Source: Mogibacterium sp. (GTDB lineage Bacteria > Bacillota > Clostridia > Peptostreptococcales > Anaerovoracaceae). Taken from it: 64,000 nucleotides of DNA. The notes below the pieces were generated by a model. The model was not told where the DNA came from. It saw nothing but the letters and a program-made list of their open reading frames with translations, and did not search any database. The DNA is taken from NCBI GenBank assembly GCA_017512365.1, contig JAFWGQ010000031.1:62001-126000 (forward strand). Direction: 5' to 3'. Below are positions 1-7,869 of the stretch, one piece after another (the first letter of the stretch is position 1; each line of letters opens with the position of its first letter). Position numbers and translations under genes: made by a program.

Positions 1-2
1 TC

Positions 3-737
3 ACCCACAAGGATTATGACGCGGTCACTGTCAGCGCGGAAGGCATACGCGGATTCTACGCCCACGCCCTCAGCCTCCCGGTCAGCAGGATAAAGGCGAC
101 CGGAGTGGCGAGGACGGACGACTATTTCGATCCCGGATACGCGGAGGCTGCGCGCAGGATGGTCTTTGAAAAGCATCCGGAACTTGAAGGACGGAGGCTG
201 ATCATGTACGCGCCGACGTTCCGCGATGTTCCGGGAGAGGGACGCAGGAGCTTCAGGCCGGACATCGACTTCGGCGAACTGTCGGAAGCTCTGCCTGAGG
301 ACTGCGTGTTCGTCATATGCCCGCATCCTGTGATGACAGAGAGGATACTGGACGGCGAATACGACAACATCCTCGAGCTGAGGGACATCAGCACGAAGGA
401 CATGATGTTCGCCTCGGATGTGCTCGTAACGGACTACTCTTCGGTGTTCTTCGAGTATTCTCTGCTCGACAGGCCGATGGCGTTCTACTGCTATGATTTC
501 GATACATATGAGCGGGACTTTTACATGGATTTTGAGAATGAGATCCCGGGCCCGCTGATGAAGACCAGAGAGGAATTCATGGATTACATCCGCAGGGGCG
601 AGTTCATCAGGACTGAGAGCTATGCCGGCTTCAGGGACAAATACCTCGGTGCGTGTGATGGACACAGCACGGAAAGAACAGTTAAAATGATAAAAGAGAT
701 GTTCGACGGAACATTCAGCGACCAGGAGGCAAAATGA
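3..737 (+). CDS. CDP-glycerol/ribitol glycerophosphotransferase family protein, 5' end cut by window
   Basis: The reading frame is already open at base 3 and runs without a stop to 737, so only the C-terminal 244 residues are present. A GTG at 105 lies inside the domain and is not the true start. The glycosyltransferase-B fold signatures of the TagB/TagF/TarL family are visible: MYAPTFRD near residue 70 of the fragment and the strongly conserved VTDYSSVFFEYSLLDRP block about 70 residues later. Family members polymerise or prime poly(alditol phosphate) wall polymers from CDP-glycerol or CDP-ribitol at the inner membrane face. It overlaps tarI by 4 bases (ATGA), so translation is probably coupled. 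Because tarI-tarJ follow, ribitol phosphate is the likelier substrate, but this is inferred from context. Confidence 0.88.
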   Translation, partial: THKDYDAVTVSAEGIRGFYAHALSLPVSRIKATGVARTDDYFDPGYAEAARRMVFEKHPELEGRRLIMYAPTFRDVPGEGRRSFRPDIDFGELSEALPEDCVFVICPHPVMTERILDGEYDNILELRDISTKDMMFASDVLVTDYSSVFFEYSLLDRPMAFYCYDFDTYERDFYMDFENEIPGPLMKTREEFMDYIRRGEFIRTESYAGFRDKYLGACDGHSTERTVKMIKEMFDGTFSDQEAK

Positions 738-1441
738 TATACGCAGCAGTTCTTGCCGGCGGCACGGGAAACCGCATGGGCAACGTCGACAAACCAAAAC
801 AGTTCCTGCATATCGGAAAGAAGCCGATCATCATCCATACAGTCGAAAAGCTGATCATCAATGAGCGCTTCGACAAGGTGATCGTGCTGTGCCCCGAGCA
901 GTGGATGACATACACGAAAGATATACTCAGCAAGTATCTTCCGGGAAACGATGCTGTGGTGGTCACGCCCGGGGGCGACACGCGCAACGGCACCATACTG
1001 AATGCCGTCAATTATATCGAAGAGAATTACGGCCTTGACGATGAGACCGTTCTGGTCACACATGACGCGGTAAGACCTTTCGTCACGCAGAGGATAATCG
1101 ACGAGAATATCGACAGCGCGGTCAGCGGCACAGCCTGCGATACGGTCGTCCCTGCCGCGGACACGATAGTCGAGAGCATCGACGGAAAGTTTATCAGCAA
1201 TATCCCGAACAGGGCTTATTACAATCAGGGACAGACGCCGCAGAGCTTCAGGGCAAAGCGCTTCAGAGAACTGTACGAAAGCCTGACGGATGAGGAGAGA
1301 TCGATCCTCACGGACGCCTGCAAGGTGTTCGTGGTCAAGGGAGAGCCGGTAGCCATCATAAGAGGAGAGACCTTCAACATCAAGGTGACGTATCCTTACG
1401 ATCTGCAGCTGGCCGAGACTCTGCTTGGAGGAGACAGGTAG
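734..1441 (+). CDS. tarI: D-ribitol-5-phosphate cytidylyltransferase (TarI; IspD-like family)
   Basis: The 235-residue protein carries the IspD/TarI nucleotidyltransferase signature at its N-terminus (AAVLAGGTGNRMG then DKPKQFL), HDAVRPF near residue 110 and TPQSFR in the second half. IspD makes CDP-methylerythritol; TarI makes CDP-ribitol from CTP and ribitol 5-phosphate. The next gene is a TarJ-type dehydrogenase overlapping by one base, which is the classical TarI-TarJ pair, so TarI is preferred. The start is the ATG in an ATGA overlap with the upstream transferase. A housekeeping IspD role cannot be excluded from sequence alone. Confidence 0.87.
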   Translation: MIYAAVLAGGTGNRMGNVDKPKQFLHIGKKPIIIHTVEKLIINERFDKVIVLCPEQWMTYTKDILSKYLPGNDAVVVTPGGDTRNGTILNAVNYIEENYGLDDETVLVTHDAVRPFVTQRIIDENIDSAVSGTACDTVVPAADTIVESIDGKFISNIPNRAYYNQGQTPQSFRAKRFRELYESLTDEERSILTDACKVFVVKGEPVAIIRGETFNIKVTYPYDLQLAETLLGGDR

Positions 1442-2466
1442 TGCTTAACACTGTATACAGACTTGTAGAGCCAAGAAGAATAGAGGCGGAGTTCTGCGAC
1501 ATCGATGTGAACGGCGACGACATCATCGTGCGGCCGACGCATCTGGCCATCTGCAATGCCGACCAGAGGTACTTCCAGGGCATAAGGCCGCCTGAAGTGC
1601 TCAGACAAAAGCTTCCGATGGCGCTTATACACGAGGGCATCGGCAGGGTCGTTCACGACCCGAAAAAGGAGTTCCCTGCCGGGACCTGCGTCGTCATGGT
1701 GCCTAATACCCCGGTCGAAGATGATCCGGTGGTCGCGGAGAACTACAGGAGAAGCAGCAGATTCCGCTCATCCGGCTATGACGGGTTCATGCAGGACGTA
1801 GTGTCCATGAGAAGGGACAGGGTCATCGCGCTTCCTGAAGGGATAGACAGGAACGTGGCGGCCTTTACCGAGCTCGTTTCGGTATCGCAGCACACCATCG
1901 ACAGGTTCATGGCAAAGGCTCATGAGCGAAGAGATGTCATCGGAGTGTGGGGGGACGGAAACGTCGCTTTCATTACGTCGCTTCTGCTCAAAAAGCGGCT
2001 GCCGGAGAGCAGGGTGTACATATTCGGCAAGCACGATTACAAAATGAACGATTTCATTTTTGCCGATGATGTTTATCATATAGACAATATCCCGGAAGGG
2101 ATGACGATCGACCACGGATTTGAGTGCGTGGGGAGGTCGGGCATCTCGGCTTCGATAAATCAGATGATCGACTGTATCCGTCCGGAGGGGTGCATCGCCA
2201 CGATGGGCGTATCCGAAGATAACGTGCCGATCAACACGAGGATGGTCCTTGAAAAAGGCCTGACGATATTCGGCAGCAGCCGCAGCGGAGCGGAAGATTT
2301 CAGAAGTCTGCTCGAGCTGTACCGGGAAAAACCTGAGATCGTCGAGTATCTTGCGAGGATAGTCAGAGATGTAATAGAAGTCCATACGATAGAAGACATG
2401 ATCATGTCGTTCGATACGGACATACAGAAAAGAGGCGGGAAGACCATAATGGTCTGGAAGAAATAA
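1441..2466 (+). CDS. tarJ: Ribulose-5-phosphate reductase (TarJ), zinc-type alcohol dehydrogenase family
   Basis: A 341-residue medium-chain dehydrogenase begins with GTG, overlapping the tarI stop by one base (TAGTG). An N-terminal catalytic region holds CNADQRYFQG near residue 38 and ALIHEGIG near residue 60, where zinc ligands lie in this family. A Rossmann segment GVWGDGNVAF lies near residue 178. TarJ reduces D-ribulose 5-phosphate to D-ribitol 5-phosphate with NADPH, the substrate of TarI. The stop overlaps the next start by one base (TAATG), so tarI, tarJ and the exporter form one translationally coupled operon. Identification rests on family signatures plus the tarI neighbour. Confidence 0.87.
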   Translation: MLNTVYRLVEPRRIEAEFCDIDVNGDDIIVRPTHLAICNADQRYFQGIRPPEVLRQKLPMALIHEGIGRVVHDPKKEFPAGTCVVMVPNTPVEDDPVVAENYRRSSRFRSSGYDGFMQDVVSMRRDRVIALPEGIDRNVAAFTELVSVSQHTIDRFMAKAHERRDVIGVWGDGNVAFITSLLLKKRLPESRVYIFGKHDYKMNDFIFADDVYHIDNIPEGMTIDHGFECVGRSGISASINQMIDCIRPEGCIATMGVSEDNVPINTRMVLEKGLTIFGSSRSGAEDFRSLLELYREKPEIVEYLARIVRDVIEVHTIEDMIMSFDTDIQKRGGKTIMVWKK

Positions 2467-3272
2467 TGGAAACGATAAAAACTATAATTCAGGAACACAT
2501 CCAGTACAAAGAGCAGATCAGGATGCTCGCAAGGTCGGATCTCATCAAGACCTACAGAGGGGCCGCGCTTGGCTGGGCGTGGGCTGTCGTCAAGCCGATG
2601 GTCACGCTTTTCGTATTCTGGTTCGCTTTTTCCGTAGGTCTGCGCGCCGGCAAGCCCATAGCCGGATATCCGTTCTTCCTCTGGCTCGTCGCGGGAATGC
2701 TGCCGTGGTTCTTCATGCAGGAACTCATAACAGGCGGCGCGGGATGCATCCGGAAATACAAGCATCTTGTGACAAAGATGAGATTTCCGATATCCATCAT
2801 CCCGACATATTACAATATCTCGCATCTTTATACGCACTTCATACTTCTGGGGATAACGATCGTGATCTTTGCGCTTTTCGGCCATCTGCCGGATATCTAT
2901 TATCTGCAGATACCGGTGTACATGCTCATGATGTTCGCCTTCTTTACCGTATGGGCGCTGCTGGCGGGACTGCTGTCCGCGATCAGCAAGGATTTCCAGA
3001 ACCTGGTGGCGGCTTTTTCGACGGCCATATTCTGGATGTCGGGCATACTGTACGACGTGGACAGGATCCGTCACTGGTGGGTGAGGCTCATACTCAAGTT
3101 CAATCCCGTGACCGTCATTTCCAGCGGCTACCGCAAATGCTTCGTGTATAAGCAGTGGTTTTTCGAGGATAAGATAGAGCTGTGCTGCTACATGACTACG
3201 CTCATAGTCTTCTCGCTGGCAGCGCTGTGGGCATATAAGAAACTGAGAAAAGAGATACCGGACGTGCTGTAG
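2466..3272 (+). CDS. tagG: ABC transporter permease, teichoic acid/polysaccharide export (TagG/Wzm type)
   Basis: The 268-residue protein has about six hydrophobic membrane segments and the N-terminal amphipathic region typical of ABC-2 polysaccharide exporters (RSDLIKTYRGAALGWAW followed by a long helix). With the ATPase encoded 25 bases downstream it would export an undecaprenyl-linked, completed polymer across the membrane. Start ATG overlaps the tarJ stop by one base. The TarIJ and transferase neighbours make a teichoic-acid-like cargo most likely, although LPS-type O-antigen permeases belong to the same family. Confidence 0.88.
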   Translation: METIKTIIQEHIQYKEQIRMLARSDLIKTYRGAALGWAWAVVKPMVTLFVFWFAFSVGLRAGKPIAGYPFFLWLVAGMLPWFFMQELITGGAGCIRKYKHLVTKMRFPISIIPTYYNISHLYTHFILLGITIVIFALFGHLPDIYYLQIPVYMLMMFAFFTVWALLAGLLSAISKDFQNLVAAFSTAIFWMSGILYDVDRIRHWWVRLILKFNPVTVISSGYRKCFVYKQWFFEDKIELCCYMTTLIVFSLAALWAYKKLRKEIPDVL

Positions 3273-3297
3273 AGATGTCCGGACGGAGATATCAGAC

Positions 3298-4026
3298 ATG
3301 GAAAACAAGGTCGTCGTAAGATTCGACAATGTTACAAAGCTGTACAAACTGTACAGGAGCGACAAGGCGCGGTTCAAGGCTCTGTTCAGAAAGAACATCC
3401 CGTACAAGGAGAACCGGGCGGTGAACGGGCTTTCGTTCGAGGTTCGCAACGGAGAAGCCGTCGCTCTGCTCGGGCGCAACGGCGCCGGCAAGTCGACCAT
3501 ACTCAAAATGGTCACGGGCGTGGCGTTCCCGACCGAGGGAGAGGTCTATGTGGACGGCAAGGTCAGCGCGCTTCTCGAGCTCGGAGCCGGCTTCGACGGA
3601 GAATCGACGGGCCGCGAGAACATCCACTTCAAGTGCAGCCTGATGGGCATGAGCGAGGAGGAGATCGCCGCCGTCGAGGACGATATCATCGCATTCGCGG
3701 ACATAGGCGAATATATCGACCAGCCTCTGAGGTCGTATTCGAGCGGCATGAAGGCAAGGCTCGGCTTCGCCATCAGCGTCAACTCGCAGCCTGACATACT
3801 CATAGTTGATGAGGCCCTGAGCGTAGGCGACAAGGTCTTCAAGAAGAAGTGCAAGGAAAAGGTCGCGGAGATAATGTCGGACGAAAACGTGACGCTCCTG
3901 TTCGTGACCCACTCCCTGCCTACGGCGAGGGACTTCTGCAAGAGGGGCATCGTGCTCGAAAAGGGAAAGAAGCTCTTCGACGGAGATATCGAGGAAGCGA
4001 TAAAATTCTATGACGCAGCGCACTAA
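3298..4026 (+). CDS. tagH: ABC transporter ATP-binding protein, teichoic acid/polysaccharide export (TagH/Wzt type)
   Basis: All ATPase motifs are visible: Walker A GRNGAGKST near residue 60, signature region SYSSGMKARLGFAISV near 145, Walker B ILIVDEAL near 165 and the switch histidine in FVTHS near 200. At 242 residues it has only the nucleotide-binding domain and lacks the C-terminal extension found in long Wzt or Bacillus TagH proteins. It pairs with the permease just upstream to power polymer export. Its last 17 bases overlap the start of the next transferase gene. Confidence 0.9.
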   Translation: MENKVVVRFDNVTKLYKLYRSDKARFKALFRKNIPYKENRAVNGLSFEVRNGEAVALLGRNGAGKSTILKMVTGVAFPTEGEVYVDGKVSALLELGAGFDGESTGRENIHFKCSLMGMSEEEIAAVEDDIIAFADIGEYIDQPLRSYSSGMKARLGFAISVNSQPDILIVDEALSVGDKVFKKKCKEKVAEIMSDENVTLLFVTHSLPTARDFCKRGIVLEKGKKLFDGDIEEAIKFYDAAH

Positions 4027-5092
4027 GGGAAGAGTAGCAATAATAAGCCGCGAAAGCGACAGCAGAACTCTGGATATTGCCATGCTGGAAGCAGAGCTTC
4101 GCAAGCGTGGCATTAATGTTAAAGTGCTGAGCAAGCTGCTGACCAAGGACAGGTCGCTGAAGATGCTCGGCTACGCCGGACATGTGCTGAAGCAGGAGGC
4201 CGCCATACTCGGCTCGGATGTAGTGGTGCTCGACACCTACTGCATACCGGCGAGCATGCTGCCGCACCGAAGGGGGACCGAAGTCATACAGATGTGGCAT
4301 GCGCTCGGAGCCATCAAGAAGTTCGGCTGGCAGACCGTCGGCAGGGACGGGGGCTCGTCCGGGACTGTGGCCCGCGTCATGAGGATGCATAAGGGCTATG
4401 ACCATGTGGTCTGCGCGAGCGATGTGACGGCGGAGCACTTCTGCGAGGCGTTCGGAGCTGATCGGGACAGGATAGTCAAGTACGGGCTCCCGCGGATAGA
4501 CTACATCAAGAGCGTCTCGAAGGGAGAGCGCAGGGACGACATGAGAAGGAAGATCTTCTCGCTCTATCCGGAGCTCGCCGAAGGCGGCCGGAAGATCGTT
4601 CTGTACGCCCCGACCTTCCGCAGGGACAGGGCCGTGGACGTGAAGAGCCTGACTGACGCGATAGACAGGGACAGGTACGCCGTCGTGGTCAAGCTGCACC
4701 CGCTGTACAGGGGAGATGTATCCGAAGCGGACGGGGTCATCTATGACGAGCAGCTGTCGTCCTTTGACTGGCTGGCGGCCGCGGACATCATCATAAGCGA
4801 CTACTCGTCGCTCGTGATCGAGGCGACCCTCGCGGACATACCGATGTACCTCTACGCCTATGACCTGGAGGACTACGAGGCCAATACCGGACTCAACGTG
4901 GACTTTGAGAAAGAGCCGATCGCTCCGTATGTGTTCAGAGACGCGAAGGCCCTTGCGGCCGTGATGGACGGGGATTACGACATGGATGCCCTGAGGGCGT
5001 TCAGGGACAGATACATAGACATAGATACAGATAACTGCACGGGGGCTCTCGCGGACTACATAGAATCTCTGATTAACAAATGTAAATATTAA
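4010..5092 (+). CDS. CDP-glycerol glycerophosphotransferase family protein (TagB-like)
   Basis: The 360-residue protein is a full TagB/TagF-type transferase without an N-terminal extension. It has a Rossmann-like first half including MWHALGAIKKFG near residue 95, LYAPTFRRDRA near 197, VVKLHPL near 225 and the family block IISDYSSLVIEATLADIP near 263. It probably adds alditol phosphate units, as a primase or short polymerase, to the lipid-linked linker. The gene overlaps the ABC ATPase gene by 17 bases in another frame. It is one of four family members in the window (3-737, 29185-30786, 33421-34671). Confidence 0.88.
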   Translation: MTQRTKGRVAIISRESDSRTLDIAMLEAELRKRGINVKVLSKLLTKDRSLKMLGYAGHVLKQEAAILGSDVVVLDTYCIPASMLPHRRGTEVIQMWHALGAIKKFGWQTVGRDGGSSGTVARVMRMHKGYDHVVCASDVTAEHFCEAFGADRDRIVKYGLPRIDYIKSVSKGERRDDMRRKIFSLYPELAEGGRKIVLYAPTFRRDRAVDVKSLTDAIDRDRYAVVVKLHPLYRGDVSEADGVIYDEQLSSFDWLAAADIIISDYSSLVIEATLADIPMYLYAYDLEDYEANTGLNVDFEKEPIAPYVFRDAKALAAVMDGDYDMDALRAFRDRYIDIDTDNCTGALADYIESLINKCKY

Positions 5093-5189
5093 CGGATATA
5101 CAGATTGATTGTTAGCCGGTCATACTTTCAGATAGAATAATCGGGACCAGCACAGACTGAAGAAGTGTCTTAACAAAGAGGAAAAAACC

Positions 5190-6812
5190 ATGAAAAAGCA
5201 TGTATTCGTAAGCAGGCTGACGGTCCTTGTCGTGACCCTGTGTCTCCTGCTGCCGGGAGTGAGCGTTTACGGCGCGTCCGCTAACGTGAAGAGTTCAGGA
5301 CTCAACGCCCCGAAGACCATAAAACAGGGCGAAAAATTCAGCGTAAAGGGAAAGATCACATCGGACATCAGGATCAAAAGAGTGGAGATCGGCGTCACCA
5401 CCCGCGGCGGAGGCAAATGGACCGCGCAGAAGTACGACAACAGGACGCTTGACACGAACTCATTTGATGTGAGCAAGGCCGCCTCTAAACTGAAGTTCAA
5501 CAAACTGAGCGCCGGCACTTACTTTTACAGGATATATGTGCATACTTCCGATAAAAAGGTCACGACTGTACTGAACAGGAAGTTCACAGTCAAAAGCACG
5601 GCCAAAGCGCCATACGCGAAGGGCTGCAATTATCCTTCGTCCATACCGAAGGGACGCGCGTATTTCATAAAGGGGACAGTCAAGTCATCGAAGAACATGT
5701 CGCAGGTCACCGTCGGCGTAGTAAAAAGGAGCAGCGGCAAGTGGACCGCGCAGAAAACCACTAAAAAGATCTACAGCAAGTCGTTCAATGTGGCCAGGGC
5801 AGACGCCAAAATAAAGTTCGGAAGCCTTTCCAAAGGCGATTACTATTACAGGATAGTCGCGAAAGTGGGAAAGAAGAACTATACGGTCCTGAACGAGCCG
5901 TTCACCGTCACTGCCCCTGAGACCGTGGAAAGCGACGGCAACGCCGGCGTTATCACGGACGGCAGCGTGAAACTCAGCAACTACACAGTGCCTTCAAATT
6001 ACAAAGTAGGCAAGAAGACTCCGGCCGAGGGGACCATCAGTTCCACTGAAAAGATCAACAGAGTTGAGATCGGTATCGTGTATGCTTCGACCAACAAGTG
6101 GACTTCGCACAAATATGATAAAAAGGGAGTGAATTCAAAGACCTTTGACATAGCAAAAGCGGATTCGAAGATCGGCTTCAGCACGCTTCCGGGCGGCACA
6201 TACCGCTACCGCATCTATGTGCATACCGCGAAGGGCGTCCGGCTGGCTCTCAATCACAAGTTCACCGTTACTCCGAGCGCAAAGCCGCAGCAGGCTGTGA
6301 AATGGGCGAAGAAGATCGCCGCCGACAACAGCTTCTCCTACGGAAAGAAGCCTCAGACATCAAAAGTCGGCTGCTACTTCTGCGGGACCAACAAGAAGCG
6401 CAAGCCGAAGGGATACGAAAAAACTTATGTGTGCATGACTTTTGCCCACGCCGCATATGCTCACGGAGCAAAGGATCCGGAACTGCTGAGAGACTGTAAA
6501 AAAGGATACACATGTCTTTCGACGACGGATGAAAACTTCACCGATTACACATGCTGGTTCAAGGTAGGATATACCAAAGATCTCGAGGTGGCGGACCTGC
6601 AGCCGGGAGACATCATATGCTACTATGCCGCAGACAACAGAAGCGGCCATCTGGCGATCTATGCAGGAAACGGCGACATAGTTGACGCGCAGGGCATAAA
6701 GGACTGCTGGGGACCGGATTCGATCGCCGTGAGAAAGGACAAGGCTTCCAACTATCTGAGGGGAGCGACAAGGTGCAGCAAAAAGAGTTATGTAATGAGA
6801 TACTGCAAATAG
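5190..6812 (+). CDS. Secreted NlpC/P60-type peptidoglycan hydrolase with three N-terminal beta-sandwich repeats
   Basis: A 540-residue exported protein with a signal peptide (basic MKKH, hydrophobic core, cleavage near VYGASA, residue 28). Three imperfect repeats of about 100 residues follow (roughly 30-135, 140-240, 255-365), each with a VEIGV or VTVGV strand, a KWT(A/S)xK segment and a YRI strand near its end. They are probably Ig-like wall-binding modules. The C-terminal domain (about 370-540) matches NlpC/P60 hydrolases: candidate nucleophile Cys415 in VCMTFAHAAYAHG and His487 in SGHLAIYAG. It is unusually cysteine-rich, including CYFC near residue 395. RBS is GAGG just upstream of ATG. 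A paralogous catalytic domain is encoded at 7870-9270. Confidence 0.8.
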   Translation: MKKHVFVSRLTVLVVTLCLLLPGVSVYGASANVKSSGLNAPKTIKQGEKFSVKGKITSDIRIKRVEIGVTTRGGGKWTAQKYDNRTLDTNSFDVSKAASKLKFNKLSAGTYFYRIYVHTSDKKVTTVLNRKFTVKSTAKAPYAKGCNYPSSIPKGRAYFIKGTVKSSKNMSQVTVGVVKRSSGKWTAQKTTKKIYSKSFNVARADAKIKFGSLSKGDYYYRIVAKVGKKNYTVLNEPFTVTAPETVESDGNAGVITDGSVKLSNYTVPSNYKVGKKTPAEGTISSTEKINRVEIGIVYASTNKWTSHKYDKKGVNSKTFDIAKADSKIGFSTLPGGTYRYRIYVHTAKGVRLALNHKFTVTPSAKPQQAVKWAKKIAADNSFSYGKKPQTSKVGCYFCGTNKKRKPKGYEKTYVCMTFAHAAYAHGAKDPELLRDCKKGYTCLSTTDENFTDYTCWFKVGYTKDLEVADLQPGDIICYYAADNRSGHLAIYAGNGDIVDAQGIKDCWGPDSIAVRKDKASNYLRGATRCSKKSYVMRYCK

Positions 6813-6831
6813 ACCGGTACAAAAAAGGCTG

Positions 6832-6875
6832 AAAAGAAAGAACGTCTGACGGGATGCGTCAGGCGTTTCTTTTTC
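6832..6875. terminator. Bidirectional rho-independent terminator
   Basis: An inverted repeat AACGTCTGAC / GTCAGGCGTT (one G-U pair) with a 7-base loop occupies 6841-6867, followed by TCTTTTT on the + strand and preceded by A-rich sequence that reads as a T-rich tract on the - strand. It lies between the convergent ends of the NlpC/P60 gene and the - strand membrane protein gene. The - strand stop codon (6859-6861) lies inside the stem. Confidence 0.8.
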
Positions 6876-7725
6876 CTCCTGCGGAGATGTTTTTGATGCT
6901 GTTGTCCATGATCCCGGAAAGCTCTTCGGCGTATTCGTCGTTATGACAGATGCCTTCGAGAACATATACATGTATGCCTTTTTTGTCCTGCGTGGCAAAA
7001 TAGTAGCTGTAGTTTTCGTATGATGTATCGGGATATCCTCCCTCAGTCTTTCCGGGAGTTATGTAGAATCCGTTTATATCGCCGGACTTCATCGGCTTCT
7101 GGCTCACCCCGTCGGAATCAGCGGCCTTCCAGCTGTCAAACCAGTTGTCGGCCGTCTTGCCCCTCGGGATCTTCTTCCGGGGGATGGTCTCGACGCGATA
7201 CAGAGACATTTCATACTTCGGCTTTTCGTCATCGTCTGTATAGAGGACGTTGGCGGCGTACGGTACTGAAGGATAATCCTTGTCTTCTTTTGCCCATGAG
7301 TATGAGATGCTGTATGACTCTCCTCCGTTTACAGGAACGGCCACATCGACGTCATTCACCACGAGATGCCCTTCGTCACAGAAGACATCGTCGACGCTTC
7401 TGGAGTACCGGATCGGGTCGTTGCCGTTTATCGACGCGCTCATGTATATCTTGACGACAGCCGTCACCAGAAGCAGGATCTCCAGCACGATCACAACGGC
7501 AAGCAGACGGCCGGACCTCCTGGCGCGGGCCCTTTTGCGCGGCTCATCTGACATGGACGCCTTTGCCTCTTCCGGAGTCAGCAATTCAGCATCCTCGAGC
7601 ATGCCGGTTATAAGGTTGTCGCTGAGCTTGTTGAATAAAAGGGCAAACTCATCAAAAGACAGCTTGCCGCCATGCTCCTGCCCCGACCCTTCTTTATCCT
7701 GTTTTGTATCCATATCATCTTTCAT
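6859..7725 (-). CDS. Membrane-anchored protein of unknown function, single transmembrane helix
   Basis: The 288-residue protein has a charged cytoplasmic N-terminus of about 75 residues, a basic RKRARARRSGR stretch, one hydrophobic helix (about residues 76-98) and an extracellular C-terminal domain of about 190 residues with no motif I recognise. The topology suggests a bitopic sensor-like or anti-sigma-like protein, but no catalytic or binding residues stand out. The ATG at 7725 has no Shine-Dalgarno sequence and lies 7 bases from a perfect TATAAT, so the mRNA may be leaderless. It is convergent with the upstream hydrolase and divergent from the next one. Confidence 0.7.
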   Translation of the reverse strand: MKDDMDTKQDKEGSGQEHGGKLSFDEFALLFNKLSDNLITGMLEDAELLTPEEAKASMSDEPRKRARARRSGRLLAVVIVLEILLLVTAVVKIYMSASINGNDPIRYSRSVDDVFCDEGHLVVNDVDVAVPVNGGESYSISYSWAKEDKDYPSVPYAANVLYTDDDEKPKYEMSLYRVETIPRKKIPRGKTADNWFDSWKAADSDGVSQKPMKSGDINGFYITPGKTEGGYPDTSYENYSYYFATQDKKGIHVYVLEGICHNDEYAEELSGIMDNSIKNISAGGKRNA

Positions 7726-7732
7726 CGCGAGG

Positions 7733-7762
7733 ATTATAGCATAAAAAATGCTCAGATTAAAG
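7733..7762 (-). promoter_or_regulatory. Promoter for the - strand membrane protein, predicted leaderless transcript
   Basis: On the - strand a perfect -10 TATAAT (plus-strand 7733-7738) lies 17 bases downstream of a weak -35 TTTAAT. Only 7 bases separate the -10 from the ATG at 7725, so transcription should start at or next to the start codon. No ribosome binding site is present. Confidence 0.55.
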
Positions 7763-7785
7763 TTGTGCCGCCTGCGTTAAGTTCG

Positions 7786-7814
7786 TTGTTAATCCATGTC
7801 CGATGTGATATCAT
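7786..7814 (+). promoter_or_regulatory. Sigma-A-type promoter of the second NlpC/P60 gene
   Basis: TTGTTA (7786-7791), a 17-base spacer and TATCAT (7809-7814), with TG one base before the -10 (extended -10). Expected transcription start is near 7821. This leaves almost no leader for the ATG at 7831 but a normal leader for 7867/7870, supporting the later start of the downstream gene. Confidence 0.65.
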
Positions 7815-7869
7815 ATATTACGTATGTTAAATGATGGAAAGAAAGGCATTGATTAAAAGGGGACGGATG

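Noticed and set aside
734-1441. Calling the cytidylyltransferase IspD of isoprenoid synthesis
   Set aside because: It overlaps a TarJ-type dehydrogenase and lies in a teichoic-acid operon; no other isoprenoid gene is near.
2160-3515. Long - strand open frame of 451 codons opposite tarJ, tagG and tagH
   Set aside because: It is antisense to three genes with clear family motifs, has no recognisable domain and a composition typical of shadow frames in GC-moderate coding DNA.
5100-5150. Possible promoter before the first NlpC/P60 gene (TTGATT and TAGAAT)
   Set aside because: The spacing is about 22 bases and no alternative -35 fits, so it cannot be supported.
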